A DNA stretch of 60,798 bases from Thioalkalivibrio sp. ALJ16 (GTDB lineage: Bacteria; Pseudomonadota; Gammaproteobacteria; Ectothiorhodospirales; Ectothiorhodospiraceae). A program made the translations under genes and the position numbers. Below the pieces are notes generated by a model, which saw only the letters and a program-made list of their open reading frames with translations, did not search any database and was not told where the DNA came from. This document shows, piece after piece, positions 7,848 to 18,503 of the stretch. Location: positions 1 to 60,798 of the forward strand of contig NZ_KB898052.1 of NCBI RefSeq assembly GCF_000377345.1, given 5' to 3'. How positions within the stretch are numbered: position 1 is the first letter of the stretch; each line of letters begins with the position of its first letter.

Positions 7848-7861
7848 CACTCGACCGAGTG
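7848..7861. promoter_or_regulatory. CIRCE-like half-site palindrome upstream of hrcA
   Basis: CACTCG and CGAGTG flank two bases just 15 bases before the hrcA ATG. The CIRCE operator bound by HrcA has GCACTC and GAGTGC half-sites separated by nine bases. Here GCACTC is present, the second half reads GAGTG, and the separation is only four bases. It may be a shortened autoregulatory site or chance. Confidence 0.3.
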
Positions 7862-7876
7862 GAGCGCTGACGACCC

Positions 7877-8935
7877 ATGGATCACGCAACGATCAATCTG
7901 GACGCCAGGGCCCGTACCCTGTTGCGGACCCTGATCGAGAGCTACATCCGGGACGGCCAGCCGGTGGGTTCGCGCACCCTTGCGCGCACCTCGGGACTCA
8001 GTGTCAGTGCGGCCACTGTACGCAACGTGATGGCGGATCTCGAGGACATGGGTCTGATCCATTCGCCGCATACCTCGGCCGGTCGCATCCCGACGCCGGC
8101 CGGATACCGGCTGTTTGTGGACAGCCTGTTGGAGGTGCGCAATCCCTCTCCGGATGAGGTGCGCGCGATCCAGTCCGGCTTCGACCCGAACGCCAGTACC
8201 CAGGATCTGATGGACACCACCAGCAATCTGTTGTCGCGGGTTACGCGCATGGCCGGGATGGTGCGCCTGCCGCGGCATCGCAACGTCGCGCTGAGCCAGA
8301 TCGAGTTTCTGCGCCTGGGCGAGGGCCGCATCCTCGCGATCCTGGTCATCGACGGCAAGGAAGTGCAGAACCGCGTGCTGGAGCTGGAGCGCGACTTTGG
8401 CCAGGACGAGCTGCAGCGCATGGCTAACTATCTGAACGCCCACCTGGCGGGCAAGAGCCTGCACGCCGTGCGGGCCGAGCTGCTGCGCGAGATGCGCGAC
8501 GTGCGCGACGACCTCGACGCGATGATGCTGGCGGCGATCGATCTGGGCGAGAAGGCGGTCGGCGACGAGGACCCGGACGACGTGGTCGTGGCCGGCCAGA
8601 CCCATCTGCTCGGCTACGAGGAGCTGGCGGACATGGAGCGCCTGCGCCAGCTGCTGGAGGCCTTCAACGAGAAGCAGGAGATTCTCGGGATTCTCGACCA
8701 GTGCATTCGTAGCGACCGCGTGCAGATCTTCATCGGCCGCGAGTCCGGACTGGACTGGTTCGAGAACTGCTCGGTGGTGACTGCGCCGTACAGTGTGGAT
8801 GGCGAGGTGGTCGGCGTGTTGGGGGTCATCGGACCCACGCGCATGTCCTACGACCGGGTGATCCCGATTGTGGACGTGACCGCGCGCCTGCTCGGCTCGG
8901 CGCTGGGCGAGCAGCCGCCGGGCGACCCGAAGTAG
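7877..8935 (+). CDS. hrcA: Heat-inducible transcription repressor HrcA
   Basis: HrcA represses chaperone operons by binding CIRCE operators and is released on heat shock. The 352-residue protein shows the N-terminal winged helix: ARTLLRTLIESYI, PVGSRTLART, then SAATVRNVMADLEDMGLI and the SAGRIPTPAGYRLFVD wing. A GAF-like dimerisation core follows, including VGVLGVIGPTRMSYDRVIP near the C-terminus. Its start is divergent from nadK. It is followed by grpE, dnaK and dnaJ, so the locus has both a repressor gene and sigma-32-type promoters. Only a poor CIRCE-like site is seen near its own start. Confidence 0.96.
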   Translation: MDHATINLDARARTLLRTLIESYIRDGQPVGSRTLARTSGLSVSAATVRNVMADLEDMGLIHSPHTSAGRIPTPAGYRLFVDSLLEVRNPSPDEVRAIQSGFDPNASTQDLMDTTSNLLSRVTRMAGMVRLPRHRNVALSQIEFLRLGEGRILAILVIDGKEVQNRVLELERDFGQDELQRMANYLNAHLAGKSLHAVRAELLREMRDVRDDLDAMMLAAIDLGEKAVGDEDPDDVVVAGQTHLLGYEELADMERLRQLLEAFNEKQEILGILDQCIRSDRVQIFIGRESGLDWFENCSVVTAPYSVDGEVVGVLGVIGPTRMSYDRVIPIVDVTARLLGSALGEQPPGDPK

Positions 8936-8944
8936 CGGGCCACC

Positions 8945-8972
8945 CTTGAAACCCGGACGGGTGCCCCCACAG
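8945..8972 (+). promoter_or_regulatory. Sigma-32-type heat-shock promoter of grpE
   Basis: CTTGAAA at 8945-8951 is the consensus -35 box. After a 13-base spacer comes CCCCACAG, close to the -10 consensus CCCCATNT. The spacer (CCCGGACGGGTGC) is almost identical to that of the dnaK promoter at 9683. The grpE start is about 84 bases downstream. Confidence 0.8.
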
Positions 8973-9055
8973 TCCCCGTAGTCAACCCGAATACCCCGCC
9001 TGCCGGCTGGCGACCCGGCGGGCGGTTCCACTTTTCATTGATTCGCGAGGCCAGC

Positions 9056-9640
9056 ATGTCGGAACAGCGGGAACCCCAGGAACAACCGGAAGAGCTCGAG
9101 ACCGGGAACGAGGCGGCCCCCGAGGCCCATGGCGACCACCCCGGCGAGGGCGATACCGAGGCACGGCTGCAGGAGCTCGAGGCCCTGGCCGAGGAGCGTC
9201 GCGACCAGGCCCTGCGCGCGCAGGCCGAACTGGAAAATCAGCGCCGGCGCTTCGAGCGCGAGCTGGAGAACGCGCACAAGTACGCGATGGAGAAGTTCGC
9301 CTCCGAGATGCTGGAGGTGGGCGACTCGCTGGAGATGGGGCTGAAGGCGGCCCGCGAGACCCAGGATGTCGAGCGCATCATCGAGGGGGCCGAGCTGACC
9401 CTGAAGAACCTGACCAAGGTCTTCGACAAGTTCGGCATCCAGGCCGAGGACCCGACCGGCCAGCGCTTCGACCCGGAGCGCCATCAGGCGATGTCCATGC
9501 AGGAAGACCCGGAGAACCCGCCGAACACCGTGGTGGCGACCATGCAGAAGGGCTACATGCTGCAGGATCGCGTACTGCGCCCGGCCATGGTGGTGGTCTC
9601 CAAGGCACCGACCTCGCCGAACATCGACGAGAGCGCCTGA
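9056..9640 (+). CDS. grpE: Nucleotide exchange factor GrpE
   Basis: GrpE releases ADP from DnaK and acts as a thermosensor of the chaperone cycle. From the ATG at 9056 (MSEQREPQE) the protein has 194 residues. The first 45 are acidic and probably disordered. A long coiled-coil helix follows (about 45-100, with RDQALRAQAELENQRRR), then the beta-rich head ending in the typical QKGYMLQDRVLRPAMVVV. An in-frame TTG at 9038 is possible but less likely. The gene has its own sigma-32-type promoter and precedes dnaK. Confidence 0.96.
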   Translation: MSEQREPQEQPEELETGNEAAPEAHGDHPGEGDTEARLQELEALAEERRDQALRAQAELENQRRRFERELENAHKYAMEKFASEMLEVGDSLEMGLKAARETQDVERIIEGAELTLKNLTKVFDKFGIQAEDPTGQRFDPERHQAMSMQEDPENPPNTVVATMQKGYMLQDRVLRPAMVVVSKAPTSPNIDESA

Positions 9641-9682
9641 CCGGCCCGCCCGGTCGGGTCGGGGGGCGTCTGGATGCCGTCC

Positions 9683-9710
9683 CTTGAAAACCCGGACCGG
9701 GCCCCCAGAT
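9683..9710 (+). promoter_or_regulatory. Sigma-32-type heat-shock promoter of dnaK
   Basis: CTTGAAA (9683-9689), a 13-base spacer and CCCCAGAT (9703-9710) match the sigma-32 consensus very well. The site stands 68 bases before the dnaK ATG. It is nearly a copy of the grpE promoter, including the CCCGGAC spacer core. Confidence 0.85.
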
Positions 9711-9777
9711 TCCCGTACAAGTTGGCAGAGTCACGACGCTCTGCAGCGCCACTTTTTCGTATCAGGAGATTTCAATC

Positions 9778-11709
<1,932 letters not shown>

Positions 11710-11718
11710 CGCCACACC

Positions 11719-11833
11719 CGGTGGGGCCTGGCGCCCCACCGCCAGGGAGATCTGCGTTTCCCTTTTGAATTAACGCCGCGCCCGGGGTACTCGTGACTCC
11801 GGGCGTTTGCGTGAAGGTACTCCGCGTTCACGC
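11719..11833 (+). other. Three stem-loops in the dnaK-dnaJ spacer
   Basis: A perfect nine-base stem CGGTGGGGC/GCCCCACCG with loop CTGGC lies at 11719-11741. A second stem, CGCCCGG/CCGGGCG, spans 11779-11805, and a third, GCGTGAA/TTCACGC, spans 11809-11833. None has a long T tail, so they look like attenuating or RNA-processing structures rather than full terminators. They could set the DnaK to DnaJ ratio. Confidence 0.5.
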
Positions 11834-11860
11834 GAACATTCGGGCTAGCCGGGAATGACC

Positions 11861-13003
11861 ATGTCACAACGCGACTACTACGAGGTGCTGGGCGTCTCCA
11901 AGGACGCCTCGGCCGCCGACATCAAGAAGGCCTTTCGCCGCCTCGCGATGAAGTATCACCCCGACCGCAACCCGGGGGACGACGAGGCCGAGGCCAAGTT
12001 CAAGGAGGCGCGCGCCGCCTATGATGTCCTCAGCGACGACCAGAAGCGGGCGGCCTACGACCGCTACGGCCACGCGGGTGTGGACGGCGGAGCCGGGGGC
12101 TTCGGTGGTGGGGCCGGGGGCTCCAACTTCAGCGACATCTTCGAGGATATCTTTGGCGATATCTTCGGGGGTGGCGGAGGCGGCCGCGGGCAGCGGGCCT
12201 ACCGCGGCTCCGACCTGCAGTACAACCTGGACCTGACGCTCGAGGAGGCCGTGTTCGGCACCGAGGTCAAGATCCGCATCCCGACCACCGTCTCCTGCGA
12301 GGCCTGCGACGGCTCCGGCGCCGAACCGGGGACCTCGCCGGAGACCTGCCCGACCTGCAACGGTGTGGGGCAGGTGCGCATCCAGCAGGGTTTCTTCTCG
12401 GTGCAGCAGACCTGCCCGCGCTGCGAGGGCGCCGGCAAGATCGTCTCCAGCCCCTGCAAGTCCTGCCACGGCAAGGGCCGGGTGCAGGAGCAGAACACCC
12501 TGGATGTGAAGATCCCGGCCGGAGTGGACAATGGCGACCGTATCCGCCTGGCCGGCCAGGGCGAGGCGGGCATGAACGGTGGCCCGCCCGGCGATCTCTA
12601 CGTGCAGGTGCGGGTGAAGCCGCACAAGCTGTTCCGGCGCGAGGGCTCGGACCTGCACTGCGAGGTGCCGGTGTCCTTTGCAACCGCCGCGCTGGGTGGG
12701 GATCTGGAGGTCCCGTCGCTGGATGGTCGGGTCAAGCTGAAGGTTCCCGCGGAGACGCAGACCGGCAAGCAGTTCCGCGTGGCGGGCAAGGGCGTGAAGT
12801 CGGTCCACGGCGGTGCGGTCGGCGACCTGATTTGCCGCGTGGTGGTGGAGACGCCGATCAATCTGACCAAGGAGCAGAAACAGCTCCTGCGCCAGTTCGA
12901 AGAATCCACTCAGGCCGGCGGGACCAAGCACAGCCCGCAGGCGCAGTCCTGGCTGGACGGGGTGAAGGGCTTTTTCGAGGACCTGAAGTTCTGGTCCAGG
13001 TAG
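11861..13003 (+). CDS. dnaJ: Chaperone protein DnaJ (Hsp40)
   Basis: DnaJ delivers substrates to DnaK and stimulates its ATPase. The 380-residue protein has a J domain with the essential HPD ([10 protein letters not shown]) near residue 33. A Gly-rich linker follows (about 75-115). Then come four zinc-binding CxxCxGxG repeats: [24 protein letters not shown] and CKSCHGKG. The C-terminal substrate-binding and dimerisation domains complete it. ATG codons at 11855 and 11861 are in frame; GGGA directly abuts the first and is six bases from the second, so 11861 ([12 protein letters not shown]) is preferred. It is followed by an intergenic repeat. Confidence 0.98.
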   Translation: MSQRDYYEVLGVSKDASAADIKKAFRRLAMKYHPDRNPGDDEAEAKFKEARAAYDVLSDDQKRAAYDRYGHAGVDGGAGGFGGGAGGSNFSDIFEDIFGDIFGGGGGGRGQRAYRGSDLQYNLDLTLEEAVFGTEVKIRIPTTVSCEACDGSGAEPGTSPETCPTCNGVGQVRIQQGFFSVQQTCPRCEGAGKIVSSPCKSCHGKGRVQEQNTLDVKIPAGVDNGDRIRLAGQGEAGMNGGPPGDLYVQVRVKPHKLFRREGSDLHCEVPVSFATAALGGDLEVPSLDGRVKLKVPAETQTGKQFRVAGKGVKSVHGGAVGDLICRVVVETPINLTKEQKQLLRQFEESTQAGGTKHSPQAQSWLDGVKGFFEDLKFWSR

Positions 13004-13042
13004 CCCCGCCATCGTCGTGCCTGTGGCCGCTCGTGTTTGTTG

Positions 13043-13267
13043 CACCACAGAGTGCACAGAGGCCACGGAGAAAAAACGGGCAAGGGCAAGGGCGATTTAC
13101 AGGAAGTTTGGAAGACAGGGAGGTTTTTTGGGTGAAGGGATGGACCGTTGACCGCCACGTGGCACGGCACCGATAGTGCCCACGCAACCGCCCACATCAT
13201 CCCTCTTCCGATCTTCCCGTCTTCCTGTAGACCGCTTTTCTCTGTGTTCTCCGTGCGCTCTGTGGTG
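13043..13267. repeat. Convergent-gap inverted repeat, copy A
   Basis: An imperfect inverted repeat fills the gap between dnaJ (+) and the FimX-like gene (-). The outer arms CACCACAGAGTGCAC (from 13043) and the complement of CACCACAGAGCGCAC (to 13267) match closely. The inner arms are purine-rich TTACAGGAAG..GGAAGACAGGG on the left and pyrimidine-rich CTTCCCGTCTTCCTGTAG on the right. The centre of about 90 bases is not conserved. Four related copies lie in other convergent gaps. The short ORFs read across it are not genes. Confidence 0.85.
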
Positions 13268-13293
13268 AAAAGTGGAGCGCGGGCGCGCGGGGC

Positions 13294-15366
13294 TCAGGTC
13301 GAGGTGAAGTCGAAGGTGGGGGCGGGCATCGGTGCCTGCAGGAAGTACCCCTGGACCAGGTTCGCGTTCAGGCTGTAGAGCACGGCGAGCACGCTGGCGT
13401 CTTCCACATACGGGACGATCACCTGCTTGCCCTTGGCATGCGCGGTCTCGATGTGTTCGCGGATCAGCTGCTGGTTCTCCTCGCTCTCCGCCAGGTTCTT
13501 CACATAGGAGGGGTCCAGCTTGATGTGGTCGGCCTCCAGGTGCTGCAGCAGCTGAAACGGGTTCAGGCCATTGCCGAAGTCGTCGATGCACAGGTGGCCG
13601 TGCATCTCCTGCAGCCCGCGGCCAACGTGAATGGCGGGCTTCAGGTGGGTCACCACGGTGGGTTCCTTCAGCTCCACCACCACGTTGTCGGCCGGGATGC
13701 GCAGTGCGTGCAGGTCGTCGTGCAGCCAGGTCACCACGGACGGATCGCCGAGGGAGCCGGTGGTCAGCTTGAGGAAGAACTGGGTGCCGGGGTCCTGCTT
13801 CAGCTGTTCTGCGAGTACACCCAGCGCGGCCTTGAGGATCCAGCGGTCGATGGGCTGGGCCATGTCCGTGCGCTCGGCGCTGGGCAGGAAGGCCTCCGGC
13901 TCGTGGATGTGGCCCTCGCTGTCCTGCAGGCGCACGAAGACGGAATAGCGCGGACGGTCGTTGCCGTGCAGGTTCACGATCGGCTGGTACAGCAGCTGCA
14001 GGCGGTCATGGTCAAGGGCATCCTGGATGCGCAGCTTCCATTGCTGGTCGAGCTGGCCCTGGGTCATTTCGCCCTCGGCCGGGCGGAAGAAGCGATGGGC
14101 GCCACCACCGGCCTCCACCGCCTCCTGCAGCGCACGGTCCGCCTGCGACACCAGCTCTTCGGTGTCGACCGCGGTTTCGTCGGCGATCACAACGCCGATC
14201 GACAGGGTGCAGTTGGTGGAGGCATTGCTGAGCTCGAAGACGCGGCCGGTTACCGCTTCCATCAGGCCGTGGATGCGCGACTCGACCTCGTTGCGGCGGG
14301 TATCCGGGACCAGGATGCCGAAATGCTCGGCCTCCAGCCGGGCGGCGATGGCCGGTTCGGGGAAGTGATCCTCGATCAACTTGCCGATGTCGGCGAGCAG
14401 CAGGTCGCTGGCGGACATGCCGACGGTGGCTCGGATGTCGGTGAAGCGGTCCACCGCCAGGGTGATCAGCGCGAAGGGCTTCTCCGTCTGCGCGGCCTGG
14501 CCCTGCACGGTCTCGATCATCCCGGTGAAGTGCTGGCGGTTGTACAGCCCGGTGACCAGGTCGCGCTGCGACAGGTAATCGATCTTTTCCGCGAGCTCCG
14601 GATCTTCCTGGGTGGAATCCAGCAGGACCTGGGTGCAGGCCTCGCCCTCGACGCTGGCGGTGGACAGACGCAGGTTGGCCTCGAACGGGCTGCCGTCGAA
14701 TGACTGCAGCTGGAACGCCTGATGGGCCTGCTCACCCTCTTCGCCGTTCTGGAAGCGGCGCAGCAGCGCCTTCAGTTCGTCGCGGCTTTCCGGCGCGATC
14801 AGGTCCATCAGCGGCAGACCCTCGACATCCTCGGGATCGGCAATCCCGAAGCGTTCGCGCCAGGAGGCATTGGCGTAGATGTGCATCCCCTCGTGGACGT
14901 AGGCGATCGCGTCGCGCGAGTTGTCCAGCAGCAGCTGGCAGCGGCGTTCGGACTCCTGCAGCGAGGCGTCCATGCGCCCCATGCGCTGGCGCAGCTGGAA
15001 CTGTTCGGCCGCGCGCACGGTGAGGATGCCGGCCAACTCGTGCAGCTCGTGGTCGACCACGGCGTGGGCGCCGGCGACGTAATCCTCCAGGCGTTCGCCC
15101 TCCGGGCGCTCGGTCAGGATGACCAGCGGGGTGCGCCGGCCCGAGGCGTGCAGGGCCTCGTCGACGTGTTCGCGGCTGAGCCCGAAGTCCGGTTCGATCA
15201 GCACGATCACGTCAAAGCGGCGTTCCTCCAGGGCCGCGGCCAGCGCGTCGCTGGTGGCGACCTGTTCCGGACGGATCGCGCTGCCGTGGGTCCGGATGCT
15301 GCTGATGACCTCTTCGGCGCGGTTGGGGTTGTTGGTGACGAAGAGGGTGCGGATGGTTTCGTTCAT
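13294..15366 (-). CDS. FimX-like protein: REC-like, PAS, degenerate GGDEF and degenerate EAL
   Basis: The 690-residue protein has the domain order and length of FimX, the c-di-GMP receptor that controls type IV pilus assembly. Roughly: a receiver-like domain (1-120, lacking a clear phospho-acceptor context), a PAS domain (about 145-260), GGDEF (about 270-430) and EAL (about 440-680). The GGDEF signature is replaced by LEAEHFG and the EAL motif by SVFVRL, so catalysis is unlikely in both. DDFGNGLNPF and HIKLDPSYV are kept, consistent with nucleotide binding. The ATG at 15366 overlaps the stop of the PilZ-like gene by four bases. Confidence 0.85.
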   Translation of the reverse strand: MNETIRTLFVTNNPNRAEEVISSIRTHGSAIRPEQVATSDALAAALEERRFDVIVLIEPDFGLSREHVDEALHASGRRTPLVILTERPEGERLEDYVAGAHAVVDHELHELAGILTVRAAEQFQLRQRMGRMDASLQESERRCQLLLDNSRDAIAYVHEGMHIYANASWRERFGIADPEDVEGLPLMDLIAPESRDELKALLRRFQNGEEGEQAHQAFQLQSFDGSPFEANLRLSTASVEGEACTQVLLDSTQEDPELAEKIDYLSQRDLVTGLYNRQHFTGMIETVQGQAAQTEKPFALITLAVDRFTDIRATVGMSASDLLLADIGKLIEDHFPEPAIAARLEAEHFGILVPDTRRNEVESRIHGLMEAVTGRVFELSNASTNCTLSIGVVIADETAVDTEELVSQADRALQEAVEAGGGAHRFFRPAEGEMTQGQLDQQWKLRIQDALDHDRLQLLYQPIVNLHGNDRPRYSVFVRLQDSEGHIHEPEAFLPSAERTDMAQPIDRWILKAALGVLAEQLKQDPGTQFFLKLTTGSLGDPSVVTWLHDDLHALRIPADNVVVELKEPTVVTHLKPAIHVGRGLQEMHGHLCIDDFGNGLNPFQLLQHLEADHIKLDPSYVKNLAESEENQQLIREHIETAHAKGKQVIVPYVEDASVLAVLYSLNANLVQGYFLQAPMPAPTFDFTST

Positions 15367-17240
15367 GGAGACCAATCTTCGGGGTTGCGGGTCGTGAGTG
15401 ACGGGCCATCGTCGGGTTCGGCGGTGTCGGCGGACGGTTGCGACACCTCGCGCGCGGTCATCCGGCACCCGACCTCGGTGAACAGCGTAGTGCCTGTGCG
15501 CTCGCTGTCCAGTTCGAGCACCCGGGCGCGGCCGTTCAGCCAGCAGACCACCCGTTTTTCGTGATCGAATACCTGTGCCGGCAGGAACAGCGCTGCGCCC
15601 TCGGTATCGGTGCGTTGCGGCGCGAACAGGCCCGGTTGCGGGGTCCCGGCGGCGAGCCCGTTGCGGAAATCCTGGATCTGCATGGGCAGGCAGCGGTTGG
15701 CTAGAAACTCCACGCCGATACTGGTGGCGCCATCCCCTGCCGCATCCGGTGGATCCTCGTAGCGGATCCAGCGCAGCACACCGACCGTCCAGCGATGGCC
15801 ATCCACCGCGCGCAGGCCGACCAGGTCGCCGATCAGCAATGGCTGCTGCGGGTTGTCCAGGCGCAGGCGCACGCCGCCGGCACCGATGTCGTCCACCTTC
15901 CAGTGTTCCGGCGGGTGGCGCTTGGTAATAGGGCCGCGGGGTTCCTCATGCGAGGCGATTTCCAGCCCGTGACTGATGTCTTCCCAGGCCATGGCGCCGC
16001 TGTCCGGGGTGTCGTCGGCCAGCGGCTGGAGATCCTGGCTGCGCCCGGCGGTGCGCGGGCCGTCGACCAGGGCCAGATCGGACCCGCGGCGCGCGGCACT
16101 GGACATCTCGAAGACGCTGACGCCGCGGTCGCGCTTCTGCAGGGGGCGTGGCCCGGGGCCTTCCGGGCCGTCCTCCGCGGCTGCCTCGTGCGCCCGACGG
16201 GCGGCCTCCAGTTCGGACTGCAGAAAATCGTGGATGCGCTCCAGCCCTAGCACACAGATGCGCTGCTGGTCGCGCGCGGTTTCGCGGCTGTGGCGGCGGG
16301 TCGGCAGATGCGACCACAGGCGCAGCAGGTGCTCGGCCAGCTGGCTGGGCTCGCGCCGGGAGCCGGGCTCCAGGCGCTCGGGATGCTCGCGCAGGGCCTC
16401 CAGCACCGGACCGAGCTCGACAAAGCAGGCGGAGTCGCCATCCGGGCTGCCGCGCAGGACCAGTCCCGGCGCATGGTCGCGATCCAGATCGCAGCGCAGG
16501 ACCGGGAGGTCCGGGTGGGCGCTGGAGTCGGGGGCCGCGCGGCACTCCACCGCCAGATCATTGATCCAGCGCACCAGCAGATCGATCTCCCCCATCTTGA
16601 GCGCGTTGGTATCGGTACTGCCCAGCACGATCAGCCGCGCCGCCATGCGTTCGATGCTGTCGACCTGGAGCGGGCCGAAGCGCTGCTCGCTGGTGGCGGG
16701 CTGGCCGGAGATGCCCTGGTTGCGGGCCAGGCGCAGCAGGTCGAACGTCTGTTGCCAGTGGCCCGCGGGCACGCTGCGGTACAGACGCCAGTAGTGCAGG
16801 CTCAGGGCCCCGAGCAGGGCCACGGCCGCCTGCAGGGGGCGCGTCAGGCGGTTGCCGTGGCGCGGGTCTTCGGTGTCCAGCCGTTCGCGAACGACCAGCA
16901 GCTCGGCCTGGGCGAGCTGGCGCAGTACGCTGCCGAAGAGCTCCGCGCGTTCGCGGCTGCGGGCCCCCAGGGGCAGCGGTCGCTGGCGCAGCAGACGTTC
17001 AACGGTCGGGAGCAGGGGCAGCAGGTGCTGCTCCAGGATGTCGAGGAATTCGGCGCGCCGCCCGGGCCGCAGGGCGACCGTGTTGAGGTCGCCCAGGGCT
17101 TCGCCAAGCTGGCGGATGGCGAGTTCGGGCTCGCTGCCGGGAAGCTCCGCGCACCATGCTCGCAGGGCCTGCGGGGTCTGATGCGGAAAACTGCCGGGAC
17201 CGGCCGGTTGGACAGGCAGATCGGGCAGGCTTTGCAGCAT
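15363..17240 (-). CDS. PilZ-like domain protein, probable c-di-GMP effector
   Basis: The 625-residue protein has a long helical N-terminal region (about 1-400). Near residue 450 is a PilZ-like stretch: RHPPEHWKVDDIGAGGVRL, then IGDLVGLRAV and IGVEFLANR. The D-x-G-x-G-G pattern matches the PilZ DxSxxG motif loosely; an RxxxR motif is less clear (HPPEHW context). Proteins of this layout occur next to FimX-like genes in other Gammaproteobacteria. The stop codon overlaps the start of the FimX-like gene (ATGA), so the two are translationally coupled and probably act in one c-di-GMP pathway. No pilus gene is in the window. Confidence 0.7.
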   Translation of the reverse strand: MLQSLPDLPVQPAGPGSFPHQTPQALRAWCAELPGSEPELAIRQLGEALGDLNTVALRPGRRAEFLDILEQHLLPLLPTVERLLRQRPLPLGARSRERAELFGSVLRQLAQAELLVVRERLDTEDPRHGNRLTRPLQAAVALLGALSLHYWRLYRSVPAGHWQQTFDLLRLARNQGISGQPATSEQRFGPLQVDSIERMAARLIVLGSTDTNALKMGEIDLLVRWINDLAVECRAAPDSSAHPDLPVLRCDLDRDHAPGLVLRGSPDGDSACFVELGPVLEALREHPERLEPGSRREPSQLAEHLLRLWSHLPTRRHSRETARDQQRICVLGLERIHDFLQSELEAARRAHEAAAEDGPEGPGPRPLQKRDRGVSVFEMSSAARRGSDLALVDGPRTAGRSQDLQPLADDTPDSGAMAWEDISHGLEIASHEEPRGPITKRHPPEHWKVDDIGAGGVRLRLDNPQQPLLIGDLVGLRAVDGHRWTVGVLRWIRYEDPPDAAGDGATSIGVEFLANRCLPMQIQDFRNGLAAGTPQPGLFAPQRTDTEGAALFLPAQVFDHEKRVVCWLNGRARVLELDSERTGTTLFTEVGCRMTAREVSQPSADTAEPDDGPSLTTRNPEDWSP

Positions 17241-17382
17241 GAGGTGTCCAGTGGTCGCAGGGCCGGTTGCGTACAGGTTCGGAATCCGGGCGGCGCGGCT
17301 TGCGGCGCGCCCCCCGGGGAATTCGGGATCACGCCATTACTTTAGCAGCAAACCGTGTATTTGGTGCGGGTGCTCGCGCGCC

Positions 17383-18426
17383 TCATTCACGAGCGGGAAA
17401 CGGCGCCAGCAGGGTTTTCCCGGGTTCGCCGGGGATTTCGCGGGCCAGCCGCGGCACCAGGTAGCCGGGCAGGCGCGCATGCAGTTCGCGATAGAGGGCC
17501 CGGGCACGATGGGCGGATACCTCGAAGTGCGCGGTACCCCGGGTGCGGTCGAGCTGGTGCAGGTAGTAGGGCAGTACACCCAGGTGGAACCCGGTCTCCT
17601 GCAGTTCGGCCAGCGTATCGGCGTCGTCGTTGATGCCGGCCAGCAGCACGGCCTGGTTGAGCAGGGTGACCCCGGCGGCGGCCAGCCGGCGCAGGGCCTG
17701 GTCGGCCGGTGCCGCAAATTCGCGCGGGTGGTTCGCGTGCAGGACCATGATGTGCTGCAGTCGGCCCTGCCCGAGCCAGCCCAGCAGGGCCGCGTCGACC
17801 CGCTCCGGCAGGATGACCGGGAGCCGGGTGTGGATGCGCAGGCGCTGCAGGTGCGGGATATCCGCCAGGCGTTCGGCGAGCCGGGCCAGGCGGTGGTCGC
17901 CCAGTGCCAGCGGGTCCCCCCCGCTGAGGATGACCTCGCGGATCTCCTGGTGCCCGGCGATATAGGCGAGCGCGGCATCCCAGTCATCGCGCGCGGGGCT
18001 GTGGTCGGCGTAGTCGAACTCGCGGCGAAAACAGTAGCGGCAGTGAATGGCGCAAGCCCCCGTGGTCAGCAGCAGGACGCGGCCGTGATACTTGTGCACC
18101 AGCCCCGGCGCGGCCAGGGCGTCGTGGTCGCCGACCGGGTCGCTGACGAACCCGGGCTGTTCGTGCGTCTCCTCGCCGCGGGGCAGGGCCTGCAGCAGCA
18201 GCGGGTCACGCGGATCGCCCGGCTGCATGCGCGCCAGGTAGCTCTCCGGGACGCGGGTGCGGAACAGCCGGTCTGCTTCCTGCATCCCGGGTACGGCGTC
18301 CGGCGCCAGGCCCAGGCGTCGCAGGAGGATCTCCGGGTCGCGGATGGCACTGGCCAGCGCCTGCTGCCAGGCCGGCGTCGGGCGCGGCGCGGGTGGCTGG
18401 GTTCCGCGCGGTTCGCGCGTTATCAT
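17383..18426 (-). CDS. epmB: EF-P beta-lysylation protein EpmB (lysine 2,3-aminomutase)
   Basis: EpmB is a radical SAM, PLP-dependent aminomutase that converts (S)-alpha-lysine to (R)-beta-lysine for elongation factor P modification. The CAIHCRYCFRREF segment has the CxxxCxxC iron-sulfur motif near residue 110. Later the SGGDPL motif and a region around VLLAGIND are typical. From the ATG at 18426 the protein has 347 residues, close to E. coli's 342. Upstream ATGs at 18444 and 18480 would add a basic extension. The gene is divergent from efp, and epmA follows efp, so the full modification set is clustered. Confidence 0.95.
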   Translation of the reverse strand: MITREPRGTQPPAPRPTPAWQQALASAIRDPEILLRRLGLAPDAVPGMQEADRLFRTRVPESYLARMQPGDPRDPLLLQALPRGEETHEQPGFVSDPVGDHDALAAPGLVHKYHGRVLLLTTGACAIHCRYCFRREFDYADHSPARDDWDAALAYIAGHQEIREVILSGGDPLALGDHRLARLAERLADIPHLQRLRIHTRLPVILPERVDAALLGWLGQGRLQHIMVLHANHPREFAAPADQALRRLAAAGVTLLNQAVLLAGINDDADTLAELQETGFHLGVLPYYLHQLDRTRGTAHFEVSAHRARALYRELHARLPGYLVPRLAREIPGEPGKTLLAPFPARE

Positions 18427-18503
18427 GACGGGCTTTGTGGGCATGGATCGTTTCCGGACGGGGCCGTATGCCCGCGCCACGAATCATCGAGGAACAGCAC
18501 GCA

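Noticed and set aside
13043-13267. CRISPR array or tRNA in the intergenic repeats
   Set aside because: The units are single inverted repeats, not direct repeats with regular spacers, and no cloverleaf or CCA end is present.
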